From JBBROS01 sp965217935 (lineage in GTDB: Bacteria; Pseudomonadota; Alphaproteobacteria; Acetobacterales; Acetobacteraceae), in assembly GCA_965217935.1 (NCBI GenBank), contig OZ244581.1, positions 3,410,001 through 3,474,000 on the forward strand: a stretch of DNA of 64,000 bases. The letters are read 5' to 3'. Positions 8,762 through 18,942 of the stretch are shown here, in pieces. Each line of letters begins with the position of its first letter. Position 1 is the stretch's first letter. Below the pieces are notes generated by a model. The model was not told the origin of the DNA and made no database searches. It saw only the letters and a list, made by a program, of their open reading frames with translations. A program made the position numbers and the translations under genes.

Positions 8762-9307
8762 TCACGCCTGCTGTCTCATGATGCGTTGAATTGCGCCGAC
8801 GAGCTTGCGGACACCCTGCTCGACGGTTCCGTTATTTAAGATTTGTTCGCGATCGACCGGAAGCGGCAACTCGATGGCCCGGGAAAGGCGCCTGGCAACG
8901 TCAACAGCGTCTTCGCGGCCCCGGGCAGCCAGGCGCCGGGCCAGAATGTCGGCCGGGGCGGCGATCTCAATCACGGCGATGGGGAAGCGCTGGGCCGCCT
9001 CGCTCACCAGGGCGCGCGAGACGTTGGCGACGATCGTGGCGTTCTGGGCCAAGTCGATGGCGATGTCGGAGGGAATTCCGTAACGCAGTCCATGCGCGCG
9101 CCAGGTCAAGGCGAACTCCCCCGCCCTTGATCGGGCCTCGAAAGCCTGCTCGCTGATGGCGTCGTGCTGTTCCCCGCCCGGATCGGCTGGCCTGGTGATG
9201 ACGCGGCGGACGAAACGGATGCCGGGCTCACGGGCAAGGATCGAGCGGGCGCCATTCATCAAGGTGTCCTTGCCCGCCCCGCTCGGCCCGACGATGAGTA
9301 TCAGCAT
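8762..9307 (-). CDS. phnN: Ribose 1,5-bisphosphate phosphokinase
   Basis: A 181-residue P-loop kinase of the guanylate-kinase-like PhnN family. It makes 5-phosphoribosyl 1-diphosphate from ribose 1,5-bisphosphate, the last step in recovering ribose from phosphonate breakdown by C-P lyase. Seen: the Walker A segment GPSGAGKDT at residues 7-15, RRVITRPADPGGEQHDAIS with the nucleobase-like site near 35-52, FALTWRAHGLRYGIP near 65, and the arginine-rich LARRLAARGREDAVDVARRLSR lid. No phn or C-P lyase genes flank it, so it may serve as a free-standing PRPP source or belong to a distant phn regulon. Confidence 0.9.
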   Translation of the reverse strand: MLILIVGPSGAGKDTLMNGARSILAREPGIRFVRRVITRPADPGGEQHDAISEQAFEARSRAGEFALTWRAHGLRYGIPSDIAIDLAQNATIVANVSRALVSEAAQRFPIAVIEIAAPADILARRLAARGREDAVDVARRLSRAIELPLPVDREQILNNGTVEQGVRKLVGAIQRIMRQQA

Positions 9308-9376
9308 TCGTCCTCTTGTCTCAAATTTGCTCCGACAGGTCTTGGAGGTTGGCGAGTCTCAACTTAGGTTGCGGTC

Positions 9377-11155
9377 ATGGCATTCACTACGCGCCCCGAG
9401 ATCGCCGGGACTTTCGGGGTCGTCGCGACGACTCACTGGCTTGGCAGCGCGGTGGGTATGTCCGTTCTGGAACGTGGGGGCAATGCCTTCGATGCCGCCG
9501 CCGCCGCGGCCTTCACGCTTCAGGCGGCCGAGCCGCACCTGAACGGGCCTGGCGGGGACGTGCCGATTATCCTGCATAGCGCCGCGAGCGGTCGGCAGCA
9601 CGCGATTTGCGGACAAGGGCCGGCGCCCGCAAGCGCGACCACGGCGTATTTCGCGGGACTCGGCCTCGACCTGATACCCGGCACCGGGCTGCTGCCGGCC
9701 ACCGTGCCGGGGGCTTTCGGCGCCTGGTGCGTGCTACTGCGCGATTGGGGCACTTGGGAGCTGGCGGACGTGCTGGAGGCGGCGATTGGCTATGCCGAGC
9801 GCGGCGTGCCGCTGGTGCCCCGCATCCCGGCGACGATCGAGAGCGTGCGCCCGCTGTTCGAGACGGAGTGGCCGAGCAGCGCGGCGGTGTTCCTCCCCGG
9901 GGGCCGCGTGCCCGGCGTGGAGGAGCTGTTCGCCAACCCGGCGCTGGCGGCGACGTATCGGCGAATTTGCGCGGACGCGGTGGGGGACAGCCGGGAGGCA
10001 CGGATCGAGGCCGCCCGGCGGGCCTGGTATCAGGGATTCGTGGCCGAGGCGATCGACCGGTTCTATCGCGAGGCCGAGCTTCTCAGCACGTCGGGCGACC
10101 GTCATCGCGGGCTGCTCACCGGCGCGGATTTGGCCGCGTGGTCGCCAAGCGTCGAGACGCCGGCATCGTTGCATTATCATGGCTACACGGTGCTGAAGTG
10201 CGGGCCTTGGAGCCAGGGGCCGGTGTTCCTGCAGCAGCTTGCGTTGCTGCGTGGTTTCGACATCGCGGCGATGAATCCCGTGGGGCCGGATTTCATCCAT
10301 ACCGTCACCGAATGCGCCAAGCTGGCTTTCGCGGACCGGGAGGCGTTTTACGGGGATCCGGCGTTCGGCCCCGTTCCGCTCGGGACCCTGCTTTCGGACG
10401 CCTACAACGATGAGCGCCGGGCGCTGGTTGGAGAGCAAGCGTCTGTCGAGCTGCGGCCGGGGACCGTGGCCGGACGCAGCCCTTGGGTGGACCACGATGC
10501 CAACCGGCGCGCGGAGATGCTGACGCGGGCGCCAGGGGTCGGCGAGCCGATTGTGGCCCGGCTCGGCGTGGTCGGCGGCGACACGGTGCATATCGACGCG
10601 ATCGACCGTTGGGGCAACATGGTGAGCGCCACGCCCTCCGGCGGATGGCTGCAATCATCGCCGGTGGTTCCCGGTCTCGGGTTCCCGCTCGGTACCCGGG
10701 GGCAGATGTTCTGGCTGCGCGACGGGCTGCCGAACAGCCTGCAGCCCGGCAAGCGGCCGCGGACGACGCTGTCGCCAAGTTTCGCATTGCGGGACGGCAA
10801 ACCATGGATGGCGTTCGGCACGCCGGGGGGCGAGCAGCAGGACCAGTGGTCGCTCACCTTCTTCCTGCGCATGGCGCATCACCGGATGGGCATTCAGGAG
10901 GCGATCGACGCGCCAAATTTCCACTCGGAGCATTGGCCGAGCAGCTTCTGGCCGCGGATGGCCCGGCCCGGGAGGCTGGTTCTGGAGGGGCGGCTTGGGA
11001 ACGGGACGCTCGACGCGCTGCTGAAGCGGGGCCATGCCGCGGAGCTTGGGGAGGAATGGTCTGAAGGCCGGCTCTCGGCGGCGCGCAAGGAGGCGGCGAT
11101 GCTGTATGCCGGGGCGAACCCGCGCGGGATGCAGGGGTATGCGATCGGACGGTGA
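9377..11155 (+). CDS. Gamma-glutamyltransferase family Ntn-hydrolase (YwrD-like)
   Basis: A 592-residue protein of the gamma-glutamyltranspeptidase family, made as one chain and normally self-cleaved into two subunits. The N-terminal region shows GGNAFDAAAAAAF and the LNGPGGDVPII signature near residue 55. The likely nucleophile is the threonine in GGDTVHIDAIDRWGNMVS near residue 402, with cleavage just before it. The following PSGGWLQSS loop and FGTPGGEQQDQW segment are also family marks. No obvious signal peptide is present, which resembles cytoplasmic YwrD-type relatives. The substrate could be glutathione, another gamma-glutamyl compound or an acylated molecule. The TIR-free context is ordinary chromosome. 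Confidence 0.88.
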   Translation: MAFTTRPEIAGTFGVVATTHWLGSAVGMSVLERGGNAFDAAAAAAFTLQAAEPHLNGPGGDVPIILHSAASGRQHAICGQGPAPASATTAYFAGLGLDLIPGTGLLPATVPGAFGAWCVLLRDWGTWELADVLEAAIGYAERGVPLVPRIPATIESVRPLFETEWPSSAAVFLPGGRVPGVEELFANPALAATYRRICADAVGDSREARIEAARRAWYQGFVAEAIDRFYREAELLSTSGDRHRGLLTGADLAAWSPSVETPASLHYHGYTVLKCGPWSQGPVFLQQLALLRGFDIAAMNPVGPDFIHTVTECAKLAFADREAFYGDPAFGPVPLGTLLSDAYNDERRALVGEQASVELRPGTVAGRSPWVDHDANRRAEMLTRAPGVGEPIVARLGVVGGDTVHIDAIDRWGNMVSATPSGGWLQSSPVVPGLGFPLGTRGQMFWLRDGLPNSLQPGKRPRTTLSPSFALRDGKPWMAFGTPGGEQQDQWSLTFFLRMAHHRMGIQEAIDAPNFHSEHWPSSFWPRMARPGRLVLEGRLGNGTLDALLKRGHAAELGEEWSEGRLSAARKEAAMLYAGANPRGMQGYAIGR

Positions 11156-11212
11156 CAAATCGAGGCCCGCGCGCCCCTGGCAACTCGCCCCTGGGCGCTG
11201 TACATCTGAGGC

Positions 11213-13018
11213 ATGACTGACACCCCGCTCGCGCAGATCCGGAACTTCTCGATCATCGCTCATATCGACCACGGCAAATCCACGCTGGCTGACCGGCTGA
11301 TCCAGACCTGCGGCGGGCTGACGGCGCGGGAGATGACCAGCCAGGTACTGGACAACATGGAGCTGGAGAAGGAACGCGGCATCACCATCAAGGCGCAGAC
11401 GGTGCGCCTTGAATACAAGGCGCAGGACGGGCTGACGTATGAGCTGAACCTGATGGATACGCCGGGGCACGTGGACTTCGCCTACGAGGTGAGCCGGAGC
11501 CTGGCGGCGTGCGAGGGCTCGCTGCTGGTGGTGGACGCGAGCCAGGGGGTGGAGGCGCAGACGCTGGCCAACGTGTATCAGGCGATCGACGCAAACCACG
11601 AGATCGTGCCGGTGCTGAACAAGATCGACCTGCCGGCCGCCGAGCCGGAGCGGGTGAAGCAGCAGATCGAGGACGTGGTGGGCATTCCGGCCGACGACGC
11701 GGTGATGATCAGCGCCAAGACCGGTCTCAACGTCGAGGCCGTGCTGGAGGCGCTGGTGACGCGGCTGCCGCCCCCCGTGGGCAACGCGGATGCGGCCCTG
11801 AAGGCTCTGCTGGTGGATAGCTGGTACGATCCTTATCTAGGCGTGGTCATCCTCGTGCGGGTGAAGGACGGGCGGCTGAAGAAGGGCCAGCGCATCCGCA
11901 TGATGTCGAACAATGCGTCTCACAGCGTGGAGCAGGTCGGCGTGTTCACGCCCAAGATGGCGCCGGTGGGCGAGCTTGGGCCGGGCGAGATGGGATACAT
12001 CACGGCCGCGATCAAGACGGTGGCCGACTGCAACGTGGGCGACACCATCACGGACGACCGGGTGCCGGCGATGGTTGCGCTGCCCGGCTTCAAGCCGAGC
12101 ATTCCAGTGGTATGGTGCGGCCTGTTCCCGGTCGATGCGGACGATTTCGAGCATCTGCGCGAGAGCCTGGGCAAGCTGCGGCTCAACGACGCAAGCTTCC
12201 ACTATGAAGCGGAGAGTTCGGCGGCGCTCGGGTTTGGGTATCGTTGCGGGTTCCTGGGGCTGTTGCACCTGGAGATCATCCAGGAGCGGCTGACGCGGGA
12301 ATTCAACCTCGACCTGATCGCGACTGCGCCGAGCGTCGTCTATCGCGTACATACGACGCGGGGCGCGGTGGAGGAGTTGCACAACCCGGCCGACATGCCC
12401 GATCCGAGCCACATCGATCACATCGAGGAACCATGGATCAAGGCGACCATCATGGTGCCGGACGACTATCTCGGCAGCATCCTGACGCTATGCAGCGAGC
12501 GGCGGGGCCAGCAGGCGGACCTCACGTATGTGGGCAACCGGGCAATGGCGGTGTACCGGTTGCCGCTGAACGAGGTGGTGTTCGACTTCTACGACCGGCT
12601 GAAAAGCGTAAGCCGGGGCTACGCCAGCTTCGACTACGCGATCGACGGCTACGAGGAAGGCGACCTGGTGCGGATCAGCATCCTGGTCAACCAGGACCCA
12701 GTGGATGCGCTCAGTTTCATCGCGCACCGCAGCGTGGCGGAAAGCCGGGGACGGAGCATCTGCGCCAAGCTGAAAGGGCTGATCCCTAAGCAATTGTTCA
12801 AGATCGCCATCCAGGCGGCAATCGGGGGGCGGGTGATCGCGCGGGAGACGATCAGCGCGCTGTCCAAGGACGTGACGGCCAAGTGCTACGGCGGGGACAT
12901 CAGCCGCAAGCGCAAGTTGCTGGACAAACAGAAGGAGGGCAAAAAGCGGATGCGGCAGTTCGGCAAGGTGGAGATCCCGCAGAGCGCGTTCCTGGCGGCG
13001 CTCAAGATGGATGCCTGA
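11213..13018 (+). CDS. lepA: Elongation factor 4 (LepA), ribosome back-translocating GTPase
   Basis: A 601-residue translational GTPase, full length for LepA. G1 is AHIDHGKSTL near residue 17, G3 DTPGHVDF near 81 and G4 NKIDLPAAEPE near 135. The LepA-specific C-terminal domain includes DISRKRKLLDKQKEGKKRMRQFG in its positively charged tail (cited here only by its key KRKLLDKQ and KKRMRQ parts). It acts on stalled ribosomes and in initiation and 30S maturation. Its stop codon overlaps the ATG of the following small secreted protein (TGATG), so that gene is likely co-translated. Confidence 0.97.
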   Translation: MTDTPLAQIRNFSIIAHIDHGKSTLADRLIQTCGGLTAREMTSQVLDNMELEKERGITIKAQTVRLEYKAQDGLTYELNLMDTPGHVDFAYEVSRSLAACEGSLLVVDASQGVEAQTLANVYQAIDANHEIVPVLNKIDLPAAEPERVKQQIEDVVGIPADDAVMISAKTGLNVEAVLEALVTRLPPPVGNADAALKALLVDSWYDPYLGVVILVRVKDGRLKKGQRIRMMSNNASHSVEQVGVFTPKMAPVGELGPGEMGYITAAIKTVADCNVGDTITDDRVPAMVALPGFKPSIPVVWCGLFPVDADDFEHLRESLGKLRLNDASFHYEAESSAALGFGYRCGFLGLLHLEIIQERLTREFNLDLIATAPSVVYRVHTTRGAVEELHNPADMPDPSHIDHIEEPWIKATIMVPDDYLGSILTLCSERRGQQADLTYVGNRAMAVYRLPLNEVVFDFYDRLKSVSRGYASFDYAIDGYEEGDLVRISILVNQDPVDALSFIAHRSVAESRGRSICAKLKGLIPKQLFKIAIQAAIGGRVIARETISALSKDVTAKCYGGDISRKRKLLDKQKEGKKRMRQFGKVEIPQSAFLAALKMDA

Positions 13019-13389
13019 TGCTGGCGGCGGCGGCGCTCGCTGCGGCTTGCGCGGTTTGGCATCCGCAGGCCGTGGGGCATTACCTGGGCACGGTGGAGAG
13101 TCTTGGGGAAAAAACGATCGACACCTGGATCAAGCTGGGGCCGGACGGGCGGCTTGAAGGGCGCTACGTGCTGCATGAGGCCGGGCGGGATGTTGCGGGC
13201 ATGCTGGATCCGCTCGGGGATGCCGGGTGCGATACGGTCGATTTTCGCTGGACGGACGTGTACGGCGCCGGAGTGGCCCGGCTGCGCTTTGACCCGGACC
13301 GGCATTGCTTCGAAGGATCTTGGGGACGGGAGACGGTTAATCCGGCATTTGAATGGCGAAGCTGCGCGCGGGAGCGGGTGACGAGCTAG
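13018..13389 (+). CDS. Small exported hypothetical protein coupled to lepA
   Basis: A 123-residue protein. The first ~15 residues (MLAAAALAAACAVWH) look like a short signal peptide, possibly with a lipoprotein cysteine at position 11, although the motif is not strong. The mature part resembles a small beta-rich domain, with the motif GHYLGTVESLGEKTID, and three further cysteines (DAGCDTVDF, DRHCFEGSW, RSCARERV). The start is fixed by the TGATG overlap with lepA. No family was recognised. Co-location with lepA is the only functional hint. Confidence 0.6.
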   Translation: MLAAAALAAACAVWHPQAVGHYLGTVESLGEKTIDTWIKLGPDGRLEGRYVLHEAGRDVAGMLDPLGDAGCDTVDFRWTDVYGAGVARLRFDPDRHCFEGSWGRETVNPAFEWRSCARERVTS

Positions 13390-13417
13390 GCAGGCGGTGC
13401 TATAGCGCCGAACAGCG

Positions 13418-13504
13418 GGAGAGATGGCCGAGCGGCTTAAGGCGCACGCTTGGAAAGCGTGTGTGCGTGCAAGCGTACCGTGGGTTCGAATCCCACTCTC
13501 TCCG
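13418..13504 (+). tRNA. tRNA-Ser (anticodon GGA)
   Basis: An 87-base tRNA with the 7-bp acceptor stem GGAGAGA/TCTCTCC and G discriminator, D-arm GGCCGAGCGGCTTAAGGC and an anticodon loop reading TTGGAAA between CACGC-type stem arms. A long class II variable arm and T-arm GTGGGTTCGAATCCCAC follow. The long variable arm and GGA anticodon identify serine (UCC codons). CCA is not encoded (GCCG follows). It lies at the left boundary of the accessory region with the broken restriction locus, a common integration position. Confidence 0.95.
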
Positions 13505-13524
13505 CCGAACTTTCCATTTAAATT

Positions 13525-13545
13525 ATTGTTTTAGAACAATGTTTT
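13525..13545 (+). terminator. Weak hairpin with T run downstream of tRNA-Ser
   Basis: ATTGTT and AACAAT form a 6-bp stem around a TTAG loop, followed by GTTTT. The stem is AT-rich and short, so it may be a weak intrinsic terminator for the tRNA transcript or only part of the unusually AT-rich patch at 13506-13600. Confidence 0.3.
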
Positions 13546-13699
13546 CTGGATATATTATTTTTGGTCCACAAACTGGTCTACATACTCGATTGAATTGAAA
13601 GCCAAACGTGCGTTAAATAGTTGGCCGCAATCGTTCGACTGACCGCCGCTTCCATTGGCAAAGCGCCCATGCGTTCAGGCCTGCGGAGCGACCGATCCG

Positions 13700-16040
13700 T
13701 CAGGCTGCGGTTCTGCCGTACAAGTGGCCCTGAAATCCGACGAATGCCCCTCGAATCTTCGCCACGTCGCCTAGTTCAGCCGCCGCGTCGCTGACGGCAC
13801 GGTATCTCAGTTCCAAAAGATGCGGCAGCTTGGCTTGGTCAAGTTCTCCGACGCCCTCCTTGACGTACTGAGACAAGACGAACTCCAGGAAGTTTCGAAG
13901 CTGCTCATCGTACTGCGCGGATATGGACGGACAGCTCGCGTCGGCGCGTTGCTGCCGGGCCATCGGCAAGAGGGCGAAGGCGACGTAGGCCAGCACGTAG
14001 AGGTCGCTGTTCTCGGCGCCGATCATGCGCTCGACCTCTCGGAGCTGCTCGCGGCCGCAATCCTTTTCGGCCAGGCTATCCAGCAGCGCCTTGCGGGTGT
14101 CCGGCTGGCTCCATAACGCGCGCAGCCCGTCCTCGTCCTTGAACAGCGCTGGCAGCTCGCCGAACAGGCGCGTGACAAATTCGGCGGCCGACATGGGCCT
14201 GCCGTCAACGCTCCACAACGTCGTCGCCGTCATGTGCTGGATGGCGCGCTCCTTGCCGTCGGCAAGCTTGATCCTCAGCATTTGCCTGCGCGGCGGCCCG
14301 TCCTCGCCGCCCTCCGGGTTCTCCTCGCCGCCGGCGTGCGGCTCTGGCTCCTCCTCGCCGCCGCCCGGCGCGGGCGGGACCGGCTCGGCCGGCTCGCCGT
14401 CCCATTCCGGGTCGCTGAAATGCTCGTAGGCGCGCACGAAATCGTAAACCGTGAAATAGTCCTTGCCGTCGAACAGGCGCGTTCCCCGGTTGATGATCTG
14501 CTTGAACTCGATCATGGAGCCGACCGGGCGCATCAGCACGATGTTGCGCACGTTGCGCGCATCGACGCCGGTGGACAGCTTCTGCGACGTGGTCAGGACC
14601 GTCGGGACCGTCTTGTCGTTGTCCTGGAAGGCGCGCAGGAACTGGTCGCCGAGCGCGCCGTCGTCGGCCGTGACACGGGCGCAGTAGTTCGGCTCCTGGC
14701 TCGTCTTCATCTGGTTCACCAGGTCGCGGACGGCGCGCGCGTGGTCCTGGGTGGCGCAGAACACGAGGGTCTTCTGGCTCTGGTCGATGGCGTCCATGAA
14801 CAGCTTGACGCGGTATTGCCCGCGCGCCGCGATCTCGATGACGCGGTTGAAGTCGCGTTCGACGTAGCGCCGGCCTTGCTCGGCCTCGCCCTTGATCAGC
14901 TCGTCGTCGCTGGCATAGACGTAGTCGTCGAGGGTGGTGGCGATCTGCTTGACCTTGAACGGGGTCAGGAAGCCGTCGTTTATCCCGTCCTTCAGGGAGT
15001 AGGCATAAACCGGCTCGCCGAAATAGGCGTAGGTGTCGGCGTTGGCGCGGCGCTTGGGCGTCGCCGTCAGGCCGAGTTGCGAGGCGGGCGCGAAGTAATC
15101 CAGAATGGCGCGCCAGTTGCCTTCGTCGTTGGCGCCGCCGCGGTGGCACTCGTCGATGACGATGAGGTCGAAGGAATCCGGCGGGTAGTCGCCGAAATGC
15201 GGGGCGGGCTGCCCGGCGGCGTCGCGCCCGGTCATAAAGGTTTGGAAGATGGTGAAGAACACGCTGCCGTTCTTCGGCACGCGGCCCTTCTTGCGGATGG
15301 TCTCCGGGTCGATCCGCTTGAGCGCGCCCTTCGGGAAGGCCGAGAACGATTCGCAGGCCTGGTCGGCGAGGCCGTTGCGGTCGGCGAGGAACAGGATGCG
15401 CGGGCGGCGCGCCGGCTCGCCGCCGCCCTTCCAATCGGCGAGGTTCCATCGGCTCTGAAACAGTTTCCAGGCGAGCTGGAAGGCGATGAAGGTCTTGCCG
15501 GTGCCGGTCGCGAGCGTCAGCAGGATGCGGCTGCGGCCCTCGGCGATGGCCTCCAGCACCCGGCGGACGGCAGTGTCTTGATAATAGCGCGCCTGCCACT
15601 GGCTGCCTCCGTCCTCGAACGGGACGGCGGCGAAGCGGTCGCGCCAGGCGTTCCGCTCGGCGAACGCCTGGCGCCAGAGCTCGTCCGGCGTGGGATAGGC
15701 GGCAACGTGGCGCTCCGCACCGGTCGTCATATCGGCCTGATAGATGCCGACGCCGTTGGTGGAGTAGGCGAAGCGGGTTTGCAGCTTCTCAACGTATTTT
15801 TTGGCCTGGGCGAGGCCCTCGGTGTCGGGCAGGTCCCGCCGCTTGGCCTCGATCACGGCGAGCTTGTGGCCGCGGTAGGTCAGCACGTAGTCGGCGATGT
15901 CCTGGGTCGCGCAGGCCTGCGCCTTGCAGGCGGCCGAGGGTGATGACCTTGCGGCGGACTCGGCTTGCGTCCACCACGCCCCAGCCAGCGGCTTTCAGCG
16001 CCGGATCGATCAGTTCGGCGCGGGTTTCGGCTTCGTTCAT
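13700..16040 (-). pseudogene. hsdR: Type I restriction endonuclease subunit R (EcoEI-like), frameshifted
   Basis: About 780 codons in all, the normal size for EcoEI-type HsdR, the ATP-dependent translocase and nuclease of type I restriction. The N-terminal start MNEAETRAELIDPAL at 16040 reads to about 15915. There one base is missing, and the rest continues in another frame to 13700. The 3' frame shows the nuclease motif with IEAKRRDLP, Walker A LATGTGKTFIAFQ, the DECH helicase box in IDECHRGGAND, the SAT-like TATPKRRAN and the C-terminal EcoEI_R domain. Its ATG overlaps the hsdS stop, the normal operon order. The frameshift separates the nuclease segment's beginning from the motor and probably abolishes activity. 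No hsdM is in the window. Confidence 0.9.
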
Positions 16041-16108
16041 TCGGCGGCGTCTTGCACGAGGTTGGCGGAGCGGGCGGTGAGTTCGCCGGTGAAGGCTTTT
16101 TGGAGGAT
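16038..16108 (-). pseudogene. hsdS: hsdS fragment 4 (C-terminus)
   Basis: Reads ILQKAFTGELTARSANLVQD then AAE and stop, the standard C-terminal end of type I specificity subunits. The stop overlaps the hsdR ATG. It is separated from the preceding part of the gene (22099-22149) by the IS3 element, whose 3-bp target duplication GAT sits at 16106-16108 and 22099-22101. Confidence 0.88.
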
Positions 16109-16171
16109 TGAGGTGGTCCCCAATCTTCGGACAGGTGGTTAAGCTTGGTTTGCCCTTTGAAGGACGGACCC

Positions 16172-17305
16172 ATGATGGGCAAGCGGAAGCGTTATTCGGC
16201 AGAGTTCAAGGCGAAGGTGGCAATGGAGGCGCTGCGGGGTGAGCTGACAGCGCCGCAGTTGGCGACGAAGCACGGCGTGCATCAGACGATGATTGGCGAA
16301 TGGAAGCGCCAGGCGACGGAGGGTCTGGTGTCGGTGTTTGCAGGCAGGACGGAGGTGAAAGAGGGCATCCGGGAAGAGGCGTTGGAGAAGCTGCACGCCA
16401 AGATCGGCCAGCTGGTGGTGGAGCGGGATTTTTTGGCGAAGGCGTCCGGTCGATGGGCGTGGAGCGCAGGCGCGCGCTGATCGAGCCGGGTCACGGGCAT
16501 CTGTCTATTGCGCGGCAATGCGCGCTGGTGTCGATCAGCCGGTCATTGTTCTACTACCAACCTGCGGGCGAGATGTCGGAGAACCTGGCGCTGATGCGTC
16601 TGATCGACGCGTAGTTCCTGCAGACGCCCTGGTATGGCTCTCGGCAGATGTCGCGTCACCTGCGGCGGGAGGGGCATGAGGTTGGGCGCAAGCGGTTGCG
16701 CCGCTTGATGGTGGTGATGGGCTTGGCGCCGATTTATCAGCGGCCTCGGACGACGGTGGCGAACCCTGCGCACCGGATCTACCCGTATCTGTTGCGTGGC
16801 TTGGTGGTGGATCGGCCGAACCAGGTCTGGTGCGCGGACATCACGTATATTCCGATGCGGCGGGGCTTTCTATACCTTGTTGCGGTGATGGACTGGGTGA
16901 CGCGGCGGGTGCTGTCGCGGCGGGTGTCGAACACGATGCACGCAGCGTTCTGCCTTGAGGCGCTGCAGGAGGCGCTGGCGACGTTCGACCGTCCGGAGAT
17001 CTTCAACACCGATCAGGGCAGCCAATTCACCTCGACGGAGTTCACCGACGTTTTGCGGTCGGCCCAGGTGCGCATCTCGATGGATGGCCGTGGCCGCTGG
17101 ATGGATATCGTTTTCATTGAGCGGCTGTGGCGGAGCCTGAAGTATGAATGCATCTACTTGCATGCGTTTGAGACCGGGTCTGAACTGCGCGCCGGACTTT
17201 TGCAGTGGATCGGCTCCTACAATACCCGACGCCCGCACTCCACATTGGGCGGGCGCACGCCTGACGAGGCATATGGCGCGGGCGTGACGGTGTCAGGCGA
17301 CAGGG
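16172..17305 (+). pseudogene. IS3-family transposase orfA/orfB, inactivated
   Basis: orfA (16172-16480) is a helix-turn-helix protein starting MMGKRKRYSAEFKAKVAMEA, with a C-terminal leucine-zipper-like helix. orfB follows in the -1 frame (programmed frameshift arrangement) and is an rve/DDE integrase with WCADITYIPM, FNTDQGSQF and FIERLWRSLKYE carrying the three acidic residues. A TAG codon at 16612-16614, in the segment before FLQTPWYGSRQM, interrupts orfB, and its C-terminus is displaced beyond the IS21 insertions. The element therefore cannot move by itself. Confidence 0.88.
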
Positions 17306-17417
17306 TGTTGAGTTGCATTGAGATCTGACCCGGAGAGGTCCTGAGTTTTCGCTGAGAAATGACCCGTGTCTGACCACGTCCCCCGACGGAACCGTCGGGG
17401 TTATCGGAGTGATCGAC

Positions 17418-18942
17418 ATGGAGTTGTTAAGCGTTATTCGTCGGCGGCATCACCGAGAGCAGATGCCGATCCGCGAGATCGAGCGGCGGACGGGCCTGTC
17501 GCGGAACACCATTCGTAAGTATCTGCGGTCCAACGCCGTCGAGGTTCGGTTCAAGGTTCCGGAGCGTCCAAGTCGTCTGGACCCGTATGCCGACAAGTTG
17601 GCGGAATGGCTGCGCGTCGAGGCGGGCAAGGGTCGCAAGGCGCGCCGAAACGCGCGGCGGCGCCATGCTGACCTGGTTGTCCTGGGCTACGATGGCTCTT
17701 ATGCGCGGGTCGCTGCTTTCGTCCGCCACTGGCGGGCGGAGCGTGAGACCGCTCAGCGTATCACCGGGCGGGGCGTGTTCGTTCCGCTCGTTTTCCAGCC
17801 TGGCGAGGCGTTCCAGTTCGACTGGAGCGAGGACTGGACGGTGGTGGGCGGCAAGCGGGTCAAGCTTCAGGTGGCACATACCAAGCTGTCGCACAGCAGA
17901 GCCTTCGTGATCCGCGCCGACCGGCTGCAAACCCACGAGATGCTGTTCGATGCATTAGCTGAGGCGTTCCGCATACTGGGCGGCGTGCCGCGCCGCGGCA
18001 TTTTCGACAACATGCGGACAGCCGTCGATCGGATCGGCGTGGGCAAGGCTCGGCAGGTCAACGCGCGCTTCACAGCGATGGCCAGCCACTACCTGTTCGA
18101 GGCGACGTTCCGTAACCCGGCATCAGGATGGGAGAAGGGTCAGGTCGAAAAAAACGTGCAGGACGCACGGGGGCAGATCTGGCAAGCCATGCCGCCCTTG
18201 GCGGACATGCCATCGCTCAATGCCTGGCTCGAGGCCCGCTGGCATCGAGCGCTGGAGCGAGCTTGCCCACGGGGTCCTGCCGGGCAGTGTGGCCGCCGTG
18301 CACGCCGAGGAGCGGGCGAACCTGATGCCGGTCGGCCGAGCGTTCGACGGGTTCGTCGAGCACACCAAGCGGGTGTCGCCGACCGGCCTGGTGCACTTCG
18401 AGACCAACCGCTACAGCGTTCCCGCCTCGTTTGCCAACCGGCCGGTCAGCCTGCGGATCTACCCCGATCGGCTCGTCGTTGTCGCCGAGGGGCAGATCGT
18501 GTGCGAGCACGCCCGGGTCGTCGAGCGCTCCCACGACATACCCGGCCGCACGATCTACGACTGGCGACACGACCTGGCGGTGATCCAGCGCAAGCCCGGG
18601 GCGTTGCGCTACGGCGCGCCCTGTGCCGAGATGCCTGAGGCGTTCCGCAAGCTCCAGATCGAACTGCTGCGACGACCAGGGGGCGACCGGGAAATGGCGG
18701 ACGTCCTCGCCTTGGTGCTGCAACACGATGAGCAGGCCGTGCTGTGCGCGGTGGAGCTGGCTCTCGAGGGCGGTGTCGCCACCAAGATCCACGTCCTCAA
18801 CCTCCTGCACCGCCTGACGGACGGCAAAAGCAGAGCCGCCGCCATCGACGCACCGCAGGCTCTCGTCCTCACGCAGGAGCCACGGGCCGACATCCAGCGC
18901 TACGACGCGCTGCGGGACCGGGAGGTGCGCCATGCGTCATGA
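17418..18942 (+). pseudogene. istA: IS21 transposase IstA, frameshifted
   Basis: Starts MELLSVIRRRHHREQMPIRE with the helix-turn-helix RTGLSRNTIRKYLRS. The DDE core shows FQFDWSEDWTVVGG, GIFDNMRTAVDRI and a terminal glutamate in GWEKGQVEKNVQ. One base is lost or gained near 18245. The remainder (SELAHGVLPGSVAAVHAEER onward to DREVRHAS) continues in the next frame up to 18942. The full protein would be about 508 residues. It overlaps istB by 11 bases, the usual IS21 coupling. Confidence 0.85.

Noticed and set aside
14234..15943. A 569-codon plus-strand frame opposite hsdR
   Set aside because: Low-complexity Val/Gly/Leu/Arg text antisense to a clear HsdR; a third-position GC artefact.
17382..17400. 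CCCCGACGG/CCGTCGGGG hairpin as a terminator
   Set aside because: Lies inside the IS21 left end before istA and lacks a T run.
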